Source of the DNA: Brachybacterium phenoliresistens
Lineage (GTDB): Bacteria > Actinomycetota > Actinomycetes > Actinomycetales > Dermabacteraceae
Reading direction: 5' to 3'
NCBI RefSeq assembly: GCF_000576425.1
Contig: NZ_KK069992.1
Location: 103,342 to 167,341, forward strand
DNA: 64,000 nucleotides
The notes below the pieces were generated by a model that saw only the letters and a program-made list of their open reading frames with translations, made no database searches and was not told the DNA's origin. Made by a program: the position numbers and the translations under genes. Position 1 is the first letter of the stretch; every line of letters begins with the position of its first letter. Below, piece after piece: positions 18,356 to 27,868 of the stretch.

Positions 18356-20440
18356 TCAGGCGAGGCCGCGGCGCTCGAGCAGGTAGCGGACCTCGCGGTC
18401 CCGGCCGCGGAAGGCCCGATAGGCCTCGAGCAGATCGCGGGACCCGCCCAGGGCGAGGATCCCCGCCCGGAACGCGTCCCCGGCCTCGCGCAGCGGCACG
18501 CCGGCGGCGAGCTGCTCCTCGAACCAGGCGACGGAGTCCGCGTCGAAGGCCTCCGCCCAGAAGTAGGAGTAGTAGCCCGCGGCATATCCGCCGGAGAAGG
18601 TGTGGTGGAAGTAGCCGGTGCGGTAGCGCGGCGCGACCAGCGGGTGGGCGAGGCCGGCGACCTCGAGCTGCTCGGCCTCGAAGGCGCGCGGGTCCTCGAC
18701 GCGGACGTCGGCGCCGATCCGGTGCCAGCGCCAGTCCAGCACCGCCGCAGCGAGGTACTCGACCGTGGCGAAGCCCTCGCCCCACAGGCTCGCGGCCTCG
18801 ACCCTCTCCAGCAGCTCGGGCGGGACGACCTCCCCGGTCTCCACATGGCGGGCGTAGTGCTCCACGATGCCCGGGCGCAGCGCCCACATCTCGTTGACCT
18901 GGCTGGGGAACTCGACCACGTCGCGCGGGACGGCGGTGCCGGCGACCGAGGGGTTCTCCACGTCGCTCAGCAGGCCGTGCAGCGCATGACCGAACTCGTG
19001 GAACATCGTGCGGACCTCGTCGAGGGTGACCAGCGCCGGCTCGCCCTCGGCGGGGCGGGAGATGTTCATGGTGTTGGTGACGATGGGGCGCGTGCCCTCG
19101 AGGTGCGAGCGCAGCGACAGCGAGGTCATCCAGGCGCCGCCGCGCTTGGTGTCCCGCGTGAAGTAGTCGCCGATGAACAGTCCCAGGCCCTCGCCGTCGG
19201 CGTCATGGACCTCCCACACCGCGGCCTGCGGGTGGTGGGCCGCGAGATCCTCGCGGCGGGTGAAGCGCAGGCCGTAGACCTGGCCGGCGGCGTGGAACAC
19301 GCCGTCCTCGAGCACGCGGTCCAGCGCGAAGTACGGGCTCAGCTCGGCGCGGTCGACCGCGAAGTCCTCCCGCTGCACCCGGTCGGCGTAGTAGGCCCAG
19401 TCCCAGGGGGCGAGCTCGTCCACGCCGTCCTCGGCGGCGCGGCGCGCGATCCGCTCGCGCTCGCGCTCGACGTTCGCCATCGCAGGGCCGATGGCCCGGG
19501 CGAACAGGTCCTCGACCGCGACGGGCAGGGCGGCCGTGCGATCGGCGACCGCGAGGGCGGCGAAGTCCTCGAAGCCCAGCAGCTCCGCCTTCCGCGCCCG
19601 CAGGGAGGCGATGCGCGGGGCCAGCTCCCAGGTCGCGGTGCCGCGCTCGACGGAGGCGCGGTACAGCCGCTCGCGCACGGCGCGGTCCTCGAGGGAGGTC
19701 AGCAGCGGCTGGACGGTGGGCAGGCCCAGCGTGAGCAGCCATCCCTCGAGCCCCGCATCGGCCGCCGCGGTCGCGGCCGCAGAGCGCTGGGCCGCATCCA
19801 GCCCGGCGAGCTGGGACTCCTCGTGCACGGGCACCGCCGCGGCCTTGAGGTCCTTCTTCACGGCCTGCGAGAACGCGGTCTGCGCCTCGGAGATCTCCTG
19901 GTTCAGCGCGGCGAGGGCCTCGCGGCCGGCGTCGTCCAGGCGGGCGCCGCGCAGCACGAAGCGCTGGTGGGTCCGCTCGAGGATGTGGCGCTGCTCCGGG
20001 CTCAGCGCGACGGTGCCGTCCTCGGCCGCGCGGCGCAGCGCATCGACCCGCGCGAAGATGCGCGCGTCCAGGTGCAGCGCGTCGTCCAGGGCCGTGAGCT
20101 CGGGGGCGATCTCCTTCTCGATCTCCAGCAGCTCGTCGGTGCCGTCGCAGGCCACGAGGTGGAAGAAGACGGGGGTGACGCGGCGCAGCACCGGGCTGCC
20201 GTGCTCGAGCGGCTCGAGCACGGAGGCGAAGGTCGGCGCGTCCTGCGCGGCGGCCAGGCGCGCGAGGAGGGCCTTCTGCTCGGCGATCCCGGCGCGGAAC
20301 GCCGGCAGCAGGTGCTCGGGCCGGATCGCCGCGAAGTCCGGCAGCCCGTAGGGCAGCTCGGAGGCCCGGGCGAAGGGATTGCCCTCCAGTCCTGCCGCAG
20401 CGATGTCGGGATCAGGGGCGCAGGAACCGGATGTGACCAT
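18356..20440 (-). CDS. dcp: M3-family peptidyl-dipeptidase (Dcp/oligopeptidase A type)
   Basis: A 694-residue zinc metallopeptidase of family M3. The zinc site HEFGH is at 481-485, and a third ligand glutamate comes about 25 residues later (VVEFPSQVNEMWA). The C-terminal GYFHHTFSGGYAAGYYSYFWAEAFDAD is the conserved substrate-binding Tyr/His region. Length and the long helical N-terminal half match Dcp, which removes C-terminal dipeptides in the cytosol for peptide recycling. The ATG at 20440 gives the family N terminus (NPFARASELPYGLPDF). Monocistronic. Confidence 0.92.
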   Translation of the reverse strand: MVTSGSCAPDPDIAAAGLEGNPFARASELPYGLPDFAAIRPEHLLPAFRAGIAEQKALLARLAAAQDAPTFASVLEPLEHGSPVLRRVTPVFFHLVACDGTDELLEIEKEIAPELTALDDALHLDARIFARVDALRRAAEDGTVALSPEQRHILERTHQRFVLRGARLDDAGREALAALNQEISEAQTAFSQAVKKDLKAAAVPVHEESQLAGLDAAQRSAAATAAADAGLEGWLLTLGLPTVQPLLTSLEDRAVRERLYRASVERGTATWELAPRIASLRARKAELLGFEDFAALAVADRTAALPVAVEDLFARAIGPAMANVERERERIARRAAEDGVDELAPWDWAYYADRVQREDFAVDRAELSPYFALDRVLEDGVFHAAGQVYGLRFTRREDLAAHHPQAAVWEVHDADGEGLGLFIGDYFTRDTKRGGAWMTSLSLRSHLEGTRPIVTNTMNISRPAEGEPALVTLDEVRTMFHEFGHALHGLLSDVENPSVAGTAVPRDVVEFPSQVNEMWALRPGIVEHYARHVETGEVVPPELLERVEAASLWGEGFATVEYLAAAVLDWRWHRIGADVRVEDPRAFEAEQLEVAGLAHPLVAPRYRTGYFHHTFSGGYAAGYYSYFWAEAFDADSVAWFEEQLAAGVPLREAGDAFRAGILALGGSRDLLEAYRAFRGRDREVRYLLERRGLA

Positions 20441-20567
20441 GCGCACCAGCCTATCGGCGGGGCTGGGACCGCCATGGGCTCTCCCGGGGCGGAGCCTGGG
20501 ACCGGCGCGTCGTGTCCGACCTGCGGGGAGGGGCCCCGCGGCGCGCCGCAGCACGGATAATGGCCGG

Positions 20568-21770
20568 ATGGATCCCCGGACCGACCCGACCGTGCCGCCG
20601 GCCGGTGCGCCCGCGGCGGTCCCGTGCCCGGGCGCCCCCGCGAGCGCGCTGCCCGCCGCGCCGGGCTCGTCGAGCGCCGGCGAGGTCTACGAGCATCTGG
20701 TCCGATGGGGGCCGCACGCCCGCACCGACCTGGCCCGCCTGCTGGGGCTGTCCGGTCCCACCCTCACCCGTCTCACCCGCGAGCTGCTCGAGGCGGGGCT
20801 GCTGCGCGAGCTGCCGCCGCTGCCCCAGCTCAAGGGGCGGCCGCAGCAGCCGCTGGACGTCGACGAGGACCACGCCCGCTTCATCGGCATCAAGATCACC
20901 GCGCAGAGCGTGTACGCGGCGGTGGTGACGGTCCGCGGGGTCGCGCTCGAGGAGCTGAGCACGGATCTCTCCAGCGCGGATCCGGCGAGCGTGGTCGAGG
21001 AGACCGTCGCGCTGTGCGCGCCGCTGGTGGCGGCGCACCCGCGGGTCGCGGGGGTCGGCGTGGGCATCGGCGCCCAGGTCGGGGCGGACGGGGCGGTGGC
21101 GGCCTCGGCGATGCTCGGCTGGTACGAGCCGTTCCCCCTGCGGTCCGTGCTCGAGGAGCGCCTGGGCCTGCCGGTGAGCGTGAGCAACGACTTCCATGCC
21201 CTGCTCGAGGGGCTGTCCTGGTTCGGGGTGGGCCGGCGCCATCGCAGCTTCGCGGTGATCACCATCGGCGCCGGGGTGGGCGTGGGCAGCGTGGTGGAGA
21301 CGGAGGTCCATCGCGGCCGCCTGCACCTGGCGGGCCTGACGGGCAGCCTGCCCACCATCACCCGCGACGGGTGCGGGGTCCCGCTGCGCGATGTCGCCAG
21401 CACCGCGCACGTGCTGGAGGCCGCCCGCGCTCGCGGGGCGATCGCGCCGGGCCAGGGGCTGGACGCCCTGGTCGATGCCGCGCGCGCGGGGGAGGAGCCC
21501 GCCCTGGAGGTGGCCCGCGACGTCGCCCACGCCGTGGCCGTCGCCGGCGCGGGGCTGGTGGGCGTGCTGGACCCGGAGGCGCTGATCCTCGGCGGCGAGG
21601 CGGTGGACCTGCTGCGCCTGGGCACCGACTTCCCCGAGGCCCTGCGCTCGCGCCTGACCCGGGCCCAGCGCGACGTGGTCGTGCGCCTGCTGCCCGCGGA
21701 GTTCGACGACTGGGCGCGCGGCGCCGCCGTCATCGCGGTGCGTCGCTTCATCGGCGGGGAGGGCGCGTGA
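20568..21770 (+). CDS. ROK-family transcriptional regulator
   Basis: A 400-residue ROK repressor. After about 35 Pro/Ala-rich residues comes a MarR-like HTH ([40 protein letters not shown]), then the sugar-kinase-like ROK domain with [30 protein letters not shown] and [13 protein letters not shown]. The usual zinc motif (CxCGxxGC) is reduced to DGCG, so zinc binding may be lost. It is probably a sugar-responsive regulator. The target is unknown, since no carbohydrate operon adjoins. Its last 23 bases overlap the 3' end of the convergent ScfR gene. Confidence 0.85.
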   Translation: MDPRTDPTVPPAGAPAAVPCPGAPASALPAAPGSSSAGEVYEHLVRWGPHARTDLARLLGLSGPTLTRLTRELLEAGLLRELPPLPQLKGRPQQPLDVDEDHARFIGIKITAQSVYAAVVTVRGVALEELSTDLSSADPASVVEETVALCAPLVAAHPRVAGVGVGIGAQVGADGAVAASAMLGWYEPFPLRSVLEERLGLPVSVSNDFHALLEGLSWFGVGRRHRSFAVITIGAGVGVGSVVETEVHRGRLHLAGLTGSLPTITRDGCGVPLRDVASTAHVLEAARARGAIAPGQGLDALVDAARAGEEPALEVARDVAHAVAVAGAGLVGVLDPEALILGGEAVDLLRLGTDFPEALRSRLTRAQRDVVVRLLPAEFDDWARGAAVIAVRRFIGGEGA

Positions 21771-23217
21771 GCCCCGGCTCGGCGGCGTGGCGCTCCAGGA
21801 AGTCGTAGACCTCGATCTCGTCCACGCCGGGGAAGGCCCCGCGGGGAAGGGGCGAGAACATGTGCGTGTGCACCCGCGCGCTGGGCCAGGCCCGTCCGCT
21901 CCACCGCGCGGCCGCCTCTCCCGTGGGGCGCCGGCAGCAGGCCTCGTCCGGGCAGGTCGAGCTGGCCCGGGCGGTGGTCTCCCGCCCTCGCCACCAGCGG
22001 GTGTCCTGGTACGGGACGCCGACGGAGATGGAGAACCCGCCGCTCGCCGAGGAGCCGGTCTGGGTCGCGCACCAGAAGGACCCGGCGGGGGTGTCGGTGT
22101 ACTGGTGCTCCTCCGTGGGCCGGTTCTGCGCGCGCAGCGCCGCGCGCGCCTGGAACCTCCGGCACACCGGCAGGCCCTCGACGGATCCCGTGACGTCCTG
22201 GGGCAGCGGGAGGCCGTCGTTCTCGTAGGCCCGGGCGATCGCCCCGTCCTCCTCGACGCGCAGGAAGTGCAGGCGCATCCCGAGATGCTCGGTCATCAGG
22301 TTGGTCATCCGCAGGGCCGCCGACTCGTGCGTCACGCCGAAGGCGTCGCGGAAGTCCTCCACGGCCAGGTTCCGCTCCTTCTTCGCCTGCTGCAGGAACT
22401 CGACCCCCGCCGCCTCGGGGATGAGGCAGGCCGCGGCGAAGTAGTTGATCTCCAGGCGCTGGCGGAGGAAGTCCGCGTAGGAGGTGGGGGAGGCGTGCTC
22501 CAGCAGCTGGTGCGCGATCGCCTGCAGGGCCATGGAGCGAAGCCCGTGCCCGCCGGGGACGGAGGCCGGCGGGAGGTAGATCCGCCCGTTCTCCAGGTCC
22601 GTGAGGGACCGGGTGGAGGCCGGCAGGTCGCTGACGTAGATGAGCTGCAGCCCCAGACGCTCCGCCATGGTGCTCACGGTGCGGTGGGTGAGGGCCCCGC
22701 CCGCATGCCCAGCCGCCTGCAGCTGCTGCTGGGCGATCTGCTCGATGGCGCCGATGTAGTTGTTCTCCCCGCGCATCCGCAGGCGCAGCTCGGTGTTGGC
22801 GCGCCGCGCCTCCTCCGGGGTGGCGATCGCCTCGCTCTCGCGGCGCTGCAGCTCCCGATGCAGGCCGATGATCGAGGAGAGGGTCTCGTCGCTCATGCTC
22901 CGTGTGACCCGCACCGGCGGGATGCCGAGCTGGCGGAAGACGGGACTGTCCTGGGCGCGGGCCAGCTCGATCTCGAGGGCCGCCCGCCGGCTGGGCGGCT
23001 CGTCCGAGAGGAGGTCGCCGAGGTCCGTGCCGCAGGCCCGGGCGATCGCCTGCAGCAGCGAGAGCTTCGGTTCGCGGCGCCCGTTCTCGATCAGGCTGAG
23101 CTGGGACCCGGCGACGCCGACCTCCGCCCCGAGCGCCTCGAGGGTCAGGCCGCGCGCGGTGCGGTGATGTCGGATGCGGTGCCCCAGGGTGGTCAGGGCG
23201 AGGTCGGTGCGCGCCAT
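21748..23217 (-). CDS. XRE/ScfR-family regulator of short-chain fatty acid metabolism (RamB/PrpR-like)
   Basis: A 489-residue regulator. It has an N-terminal XRE HTH (about 10-65, [20 protein letters not shown] and [26 protein letters not shown]), a central IrrE/ImmA-like region with a degenerate zinc motif (AIAHQLLEH), and the C-terminal ScfR domain. The last part carries cysteines at LPVCRRF, FWCATQ and CPDEACC. In mycobacterial PrpR, cysteines in this region hold an Fe-S cluster and the protein senses acyl-CoA. RamB controls acetate genes. It is divergent from pckG across a 108-bp gap with an inverted repeat, so control of gluconeogenesis is likely. It overlaps the ROK gene tail by 23 bases. 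Confidence 0.85.
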   Translation of the reverse strand: MARTDLALTTLGHRIRHHRTARGLTLEALGAEVGVAGSQLSLIENGRREPKLSLLQAIARACGTDLGDLLSDEPPSRRAALEIELARAQDSPVFRQLGIPPVRVTRSMSDETLSSIIGLHRELQRRESEAIATPEEARRANTELRLRMRGENNYIGAIEQIAQQQLQAAGHAGGALTHRTVSTMAERLGLQLIYVSDLPASTRSLTDLENGRIYLPPASVPGGHGLRSMALQAIAHQLLEHASPTSYADFLRQRLEINYFAAACLIPEAAGVEFLQQAKKERNLAVEDFRDAFGVTHESAALRMTNLMTEHLGMRLHFLRVEEDGAIARAYENDGLPLPQDVTGSVEGLPVCRRFQARAALRAQNRPTEEHQYTDTPAGSFWCATQTGSSASGGFSISVGVPYQDTRWWRGRETTARASSTCPDEACCRRPTGEAAARWSGRAWPSARVHTHMFSPLPRGAFPGVDEIEVYDFLERHAAEPGLTRPPRR

Positions 23218-23231
23218 GTCTTCACCATATC

Positions 23232-23251
23232 GAAAGAATCGAGGATCTTTC
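23232..23251. promoter_or_regulatory. Inverted repeat between the ScfR gene and pckG
   Basis: GAAAGA (23232-23237) and TCTTTC (23246-23251) form an inverted repeat with an 8-base spacer, in an AT-richer patch of the 108-bp divergent gap. It lies 15 bp before the regulator start and about 75 bp before the pckG start, so it is a natural candidate operator for auto- and cross-regulation. Confidence 0.4.
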
Positions 23252-23325
23252 CTCGGTTCCTGGTCTTCAGAGGCGTCGATACACCCGCAGGATGTCATCA
23301 TCGCACCTGCTTCGAAGGAGATCAG

Positions 23326-25383
23326 ATGACCCTCATCGAGTCCCGCACCGCGGCCTCTCCCACCGCCTCCGGCTCGGCCACGCCCTCGACCTCCGCGCCC
23401 CGGCTGGGCGGCGCCGCTCCCGGCGACCTCGCTTCGGACCCGGCATCGGACCCGGCATCGGGCCCCGCATCGGGCAACGCATCGGCATCGGGCCCCGCGG
23501 CCGACCCGGATCCCTCGCGCGCCGTCCCGCGGGCGGCGCGCCCCTTCGGCCAGGCCCCGTACCGCGGCACGGCGGGGATGACCGACCTGCTCGCATGGGT
23601 CGACGACATCGCCCGGCTCGCGCGTCCCGATCGAGTGCACTGGGTCAGCGGCTCGGAGGAGGAGCACGAGGAGCTCCTGCGGGTCCTGGTCGCCGAGGGG
23701 AAGCTCGAGAAGCTCGACCCGGTGCTGCGTCCGGACTCCTACCTCGCCCGCTCGCACCCGGGCGACGTCGCCCGCACCGAGGCGCGCACGATCATCGCCT
23801 CCGCGCGCGAGGAGGACGCCGGTCCCACCAACAACTGGGCCGATCCCGAGGAGATGCGCGCCCTGCGCGACAGCCTCCTGGACGGCGCCATGCGCGGCCG
23901 CACCCTGTACGTCGTCCCCTTCTCCCTCGGGGCCGTCGGCGGGAAGGACTCGCGGATCGGCGTGCAGATCACCGACAGCGCCTACGCGGTCGTCTCGATC
24001 GGCGTCATGACCCGGGTCGGCGCGCCGGTGCTGCGCGAGATCTCGGACGGCGCGGCGTGGGTGCGCACCGTGCACTCGGTGGGCGCGCCGCTGGAGCCGG
24101 GGCAGGAGGACACGGCCTGGCCCTGCCACGAGGAGAAGCACATCATCCACTTCCCGGAGACGCTGGAGGTCTTCTCCTACGGCTCCGGCTACGGCGGCAA
24201 CGCGATCCTCGCCAAGAAGTGCGTCGCGCTGCGCCTGGCCTCGGTGATGGCGCGGGACGAGGGCTGGCTGGCCGAGCACATGCTGCTGATCCGCCTCGTC
24301 TCCCCGCAGGGCCGCCGGTACCACGTGGCGGCGGCGTTCCCCTCGGCCTGCGGCAAGACGAACCTCGCCATGCTGCGCCCCACCCTGCCCGGCTGGCGGG
24401 TGGAGACCCTCGGAGACGACATCGTGTGGATGCGTCCCGGGGCCGATGGCCGGATGCACGCCATGAACCCCGAGGCGGGGTTCTTCGGCGTGGCGCCGGG
24501 CACCGGGCCGGCGACGAACGCCTCCGCGATCGAGACCCTGTGGGGCCGCACGATCTTCACCAACGTCGCCCGCACCCCGGAGGGCGACGTCTGGTGGGAG
24601 GGGCTCACGGACACGCCCCCGGAGCGCCTCGTGGACTGGCAGGGCCGGGACTGGACGCCGTCCTCGGGCCGCCCGGCGGCCCACCCGAACTCGCGCTTCA
24701 CCGTCTCCGCCGCGCAGTGCCCCCAGATCGCCGAGGACTGGGAGGACCCCGACGGCGTGCCGCTGGACCTGATCCTCTTCGGCGGCCGCCGCGCCGCGCA
24801 CGTGCCGCTGGTGGTCGAGGCCCGGGACTGGGCGCACGGCGTCTTCCTCGGCGCGACGATCGCCTCGGAGCGCACCGCCGCCGCGGAGGGGACCGTCGGC
24901 GAGGTGCGCCGCGAGCCCTTCGCGATGCTGCCCTTCTGCGGCTACCACCTGGGCGACTACCTCGCCCACTGGCTGCTGATGGGCCGGCGGATGTACACCG
25001 ACGCCGCGCCGCGGATCTACCAGGTCAACTGGTTCCGGCGCGGCGAGGACGGCCGCTTCCTGTGGCCCGGGTTCGGCGAGAACATCCGCGTGCTCGACTG
25101 GATCATCGGCCGCCTGGAGGGCCGCGCCGGGGCGCAGGACTCGCCCCTGGGCGCCCTGCCCCGGCCCGAGGACCTCGACCTCACCGGCCTGGACCTGCCC
25201 CCGGAGGACCTCGAGGAGCTGCTCGCGGTCGACCCCGCCGCCTGGCAGGCCGAGGCCGAGGGGATCGGCGCGTTCCTGGAGACCTTCGGCGACCGCCTGC
25301 CCGCGGAGCTGGGGGAGGAGCTGGCCTCCCTGCGCGCCCGTCTCGCCGCGGCAGAGGCCCCGGTGCGCCCCGACCGCCCCTGA
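23326..25383 (+). CDS. pckG: Phosphoenolpyruvate carboxykinase (GTP)
   Basis: A 685-residue GTP-dependent PEPCK, which converts oxaloacetate to PEP for gluconeogenesis. It has the P-loop FPSACGKTN, the Mn/GTP-site stretches [14 protein letters not shown] and [16 protein letters not shown], and [21 protein letters not shown] near the C terminus. The enzyme proper starts at about residue 75 ([18 protein letters not shown]). Before it is an unusual Ala/Ser/Pro/Asp extension with DPAS and GPAS repeats, though the ATG at 23326 has a strong AAGGAG 5 bases upstream, which supports translation of the extension. A perfect 18-bp terminator follows. Confidence 0.93.
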   Translation: MTLIESRTAASPTASGSATPSTSAPRLGGAAPGDLASDPASDPASGPASGNASASGPAADPDPSRAVPRAARPFGQAPYRGTAGMTDLLAWVDDIARLARPDRVHWVSGSEEEHEELLRVLVAEGKLEKLDPVLRPDSYLARSHPGDVARTEARTIIASAREEDAGPTNNWADPEEMRALRDSLLDGAMRGRTLYVVPFSLGAVGGKDSRIGVQITDSAYAVVSIGVMTRVGAPVLREISDGAAWVRTVHSVGAPLEPGQEDTAWPCHEEKHIIHFPETLEVFSYGSGYGGNAILAKKCVALRLASVMARDEGWLAEHMLLIRLVSPQGRRYHVAAAFPSACGKTNLAMLRPTLPGWRVETLGDDIVWMRPGADGRMHAMNPEAGFFGVAPGTGPATNASAIETLWGRTIFTNVARTPEGDVWWEGLTDTPPERLVDWQGRDWTPSSGRPAAHPNSRFTVSAAQCPQIAEDWEDPDGVPLDLILFGGRRAAHVPLVVEARDWAHGVFLGATIASERTAAAEGTVGEVRREPFAMLPFCGYHLGDYLAHWLLMGRRMYTDAAPRIYQVNWFRRGEDGRFLWPGFGENIRVLDWIIGRLEGRAGAQDSPLGALPRPEDLDLTGLDLPPEDLEELLAVDPAAWQAEAEGIGAFLETFGDRLPAELGEELASLRARLAAAEAPVRPDRP

Positions 25384-25396
25384 GACCCCGACGCAC

Positions 25397-25435
25397 AGGA
25401 CGCCCCGGGATCCGTCGCGGATCCCGGGGCGTCCT
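25397..25435. terminator. Perfect 18-bp bidirectional terminator hairpin
   Basis: AGGACGCCCCGGGATCCG (25397-25414) pairs perfectly with its complement at 25418-25435 around the 3-base loop TCG. It lies between the convergent stops of pckG and the ABC substrate-binding lipoprotein gene and has no T tract. Confidence 0.8.
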
Positions 25436-25451
25436 GCTCCGTGGCCGGTGC

Positions 25452-26897
25452 CTACTCGAACAGGGCGTTGACCCGGTCGTTGTAGGCGGTGAACTCGGAG
25501 ACGTCGATCTGGCGCATCCACAGGCGGTCGAAGGCGCTCTGCATGATCGCCGCGATCGAGGCGGAGTTCTCCACCAGCGGGTACAGGCCCGTCTCCCCGC
25601 GATCGACCCGGTCGGTGTACGGGGTGACGTCCAGTCCGGACTCGGCATGCGCGGCGATGGCCTTCTCGGTGCCGATGTCGGTGGCCGGGAAGATCGCCCC
25701 GAAGCCGCCGATGATCTCCTGCGCCTCGTCGGAGGCGAGGAAGGCGATCAGCCGGGACGCCTCCTCCTTGTGCTCGGACTGGGAGGAGATCGAGTCGCCC
25801 AGGCCGTTGAACATCGACACGGGCGTGCCGACGGGGCCCGCAGGCAGCGGAGCGATCCCGAGATCGACCTCGTCCAGCCCGTTGTAGGTGCCGATCATCC
25901 ACGAGCCCGCCAGCGCCAGGGCGCTGGCCCCGGACTGGATCTGCACCTGCTCGGGGGAGGAGTCGCCGAAGGTGCCGAAGGGCGGGTAGAAGCCCTTGTC
26001 CACAAGACCGTAGTACCAGTCCATGGTGGCCTGGAAGCGCTCGTCGTCGTAGTTGAAGCGGCGCCCCCAGGTGCGCTCATCCGTGAACGTCCATCCGGTG
26101 GACAGCGCGAAGGGGGACCACGCCGACTGGCCGACGTAGTCGACGCCGGGGCCGGCGGCCATGCCGTAGGTGACCACATCGGTGGGGTCGAAGCCCTCCT
26201 CGTCGCCGCGCACGCCGTGCGCGTCCACGCTGAGGTGGGCGAGGACCTTCTCGAAGGTCCCGCCGTCCTCGGGGTTCCAGTCCAGGCCCACGAGGTCCTC
26301 GTCCGTCATCCCCGCCTCGGCCAGGCGCGTGCGGTCGTACATGATGGCGATGGTGTCGTAGTCCTTGGGGATCCCGTAGCGGGCGCCGTCCTGGCCGGTC
26401 CACAGATCCTGCAGGCCCTCCTTGAAGCGGTCGCCGGGGATCTCGTCGAGCTGGCCGATGCCGTCCAGCGGGCTGATCACGCCGAGCTTCACGAACTCGG
26501 GGTACTTGCCCAGGTGGTCGGTGAAGCAGTCCGGGCCGGCCTCCGCGACGAAGCTCGCGGTGAGCTTGGTCCAGTAGTCGTCCCAGCCCATCTGCGTGAT
26601 CCGCACGTGGATGTCGGGGTTCTTCGCCATGAAGGCCTCGATGGCCGCGGAGTAGGCGGGCAGCTGGTTGGCGTCCCACAGCCAGTAGTCGATGGTGGTG
26701 GTGCCGGCGGCGCCGACGCTGCCGCCGCAGCCGGCCAGACCTGCCGTGGCCGCGCCGGCGGCCAGCGCCGCGCCCGTGGTCAGGACGGTCCTGCGGCCGA
26801 TGCCGCGGTTGTTCGGCCTGCGGCCGGTGCTGCTGTCGTCCGGCCTGCGGCCGGTGCTGCTGTCGTTCGGCCTGCGGCCGGTGCTGGATGGCGTCAT
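25452..26897 (-). CDS. ABC transporter sugar-binding lipoprotein (alpha-galactoside operon)
   Basis: A 481-residue extracellular solute-binding protein, family 1 (MalE-like), with IDYWLWDANQLPAYSAAIEAFMAKNPDI at the start of the mature domain and GSWMIGTYNG later. It carries a twin-arginine-type lipoprotein signal: RR at 35-36, a hydrophobic core and the lipobox LAGC (Cys57). The n-region is extended by three copies of SSTGRRP(N/D)(D/N). AGGAG lies 6 bases before the ATG. It is the last gene of the operon with the GH36 enzyme and two permeases, so raffinose/melibiose-type oligosaccharides are the likely ligands. Confidence 0.88.
   Translation of the reverse strand: MTPSSTGRRPNDSSTGRRPDDSSTGRRPNNRGIGRRTVLTTGAALAAGAATAGLAGCGGSVGAAGTTTIDYWLWDANQLPAYSAAIEAFMAKNPDIHVRITQMGWDDYWTKLTASFVAEAGPDCFTDHLGKYPEFVKLGVISPLDGIGQLDEIPGDRFKEGLQDLWTGQDGARYGIPKDYDTIAIMYDRTRLAEAGMTDEDLVGLDWNPEDGGTFEKVLAHLSVDAHGVRGDEEGFDPTDVVTYGMAAGPGVDYVGQSAWSPFALSTGWTFTDERTWGRRFNYDDERFQATMDWYYGLVDKGFYPPFGTFGDSSPEQVQIQSGASALALAGSWMIGTYNGLDEVDLGIAPLPAGPVGTPVSMFNGLGDSISSQSEHKEEASRLIAFLASDEAQEIIGGFGAIFPATDIGTEKAIAAHAESGLDVTPYTDRVDRGETGLYPLVENSASIAAIMQSAFDRLWMRQIDVSEFTAYNDRVNALFE
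26812..26888. repeat. 27-bp in-frame tandem repeat in the binding-protein signal region
   Basis: Copies of a 27-bp unit beginning T(T/C)CGGCCTGCGGCC lie at 26812-26838, 26839-26865 and a partial one from 26866. Each encodes nine residues, SSTGRRP plus two Asn/Asp, adding extra Arg pairs ahead of the true Tat motif. Confidence 0.85.
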
Positions 26898-26907
26898 CGT
26901 GCGCTCC

Positions 26908-27855
26908 TCACTTGATCCCGCTGAAGCCGATGGAGTTGACGATCCGCTTCGCGAACAGCGCGAAGATGATCAGCATGGGCGCGGCCGCGACCAGGGTCGC
27001 CGCCATCAGGCCCGACCAGTCCGGTCCGGTGCCCGGCGCCTGCGCCCGGAAGACGCCGAGCGCCACCGTGAGCACCCGCGAGGAGTCCGTGTAGGAGACC
27101 ATCAGCGACCAGAAGTACTCGTTCCACGCGCCCATGTAGGTCAGCAGCGCGAGGGTGGTCAGCGCCGCCGAGGCCATCGGCAGGATCAGCGTGAAGAACA
27201 CGCGGATCTTCCCGGCGCCGTCCAGCAGCGCGGCCTCCTCGACCTCCTGCGGCACGTTGTTGAAGAACTGCCGCAGGAAGAAGATCCCGAAGCTGGAGAT
27301 GAACAGCGTCGGCAGCATGATCCCGGCCAGCGTGTCCACCAGGCCCAGGTTCTTGATGAGGATGAAGTTGGGCAGCAGGGTGAAGATCTGCGGGATCATC
27401 AGCGAGCCCAGGAACACCAGGAAGACGGTGTCGCGGCCGCGCCAGTGCAGGCGGCTGAACGCGTAGGCGGCCAGCGCGCAGGAGAAGGTCTGCACCACGG
27501 TGATGGTCGTCGCGACGATCACGGAGTTCAGCAGGTAGCGCCAGAAGTTGATGGAGGCCCCGGAGCCTCCCTGCGAGATCGCGGTCTCGACGTCCTGCAG
27601 CCCGAAGACGCGCTCGAAGCCGCCGAGGTTCCAGCCCACCGGGAGCAGGCTGCCGGGGTCCGTGCCCAGGGCGGTGTTCGAGGACAGCGCCGTGCGCAGG
27701 ATCCAGTAGAAGGGGAACAGGGTGATGATCAGGATCGCGATCATCGCGATCCAGGCGATCAGCCGGCCCCAGCTGAAGGGGCGGCGCGGGCGCCGGGTCG
27801 GCACGGGGGCGGCGGCGCCGGGTGCGGGGGCCGTCGGTGCGGTGGTGGTCGTCAT
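26908..27855 (-). CDS. ABC sugar transporter permease, MalG type
   Basis: A 315-residue inner-membrane permease of the MalG/carbohydrate CUT1 family, with six helices. The EAA loop reads EEAALLDGAGKIRVFFTLILPMASAAL, and the protein ends VNSIGFSGIK, typical for MalG-type proteins. The N terminus is Pro/Ala-rich and basic. It lies 13 bp after the MalF-type gene and 10 bp before the binding-protein gene on the same transcript. It forms the membrane channel with its partner and needs a separately encoded ATPase. Confidence 0.9.
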   Translation of the reverse strand: MTTTTAPTAPAPGAAAPVPTRRPRRPFSWGRLIAWIAMIAILIITLFPFYWILRTALSSNTALGTDPGSLLPVGWNLGGFERVFGLQDVETAISQGGSGASINFWRYLLNSVIVATTITVVQTFSCALAAYAFSRLHWRGRDTVFLVFLGSLMIPQIFTLLPNFILIKNLGLVDTLAGIMLPTLFISSFGIFFLRQFFNNVPQEVEEAALLDGAGKIRVFFTLILPMASAALTTLALLTYMGAWNEYFWSLMVSYTDSSRVLTVALGVFRAQAPGTGPDWSGLMAATLVAAAPMLIIFALFAKRIVNSIGFSGIK

Positions 27856-27868
27856 CGGTCTCCTCCTC

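Noticed and set aside
21748..25902. Single 1384-residue minus-strand open frame
   Set aside because: Only the part from 21748 to 23217 is a gene. The rest is antisense to pckG, which has clear PEPCK motifs and a ribosome-binding site, and it reads as Arg/Gly/Ala-rich shadow.
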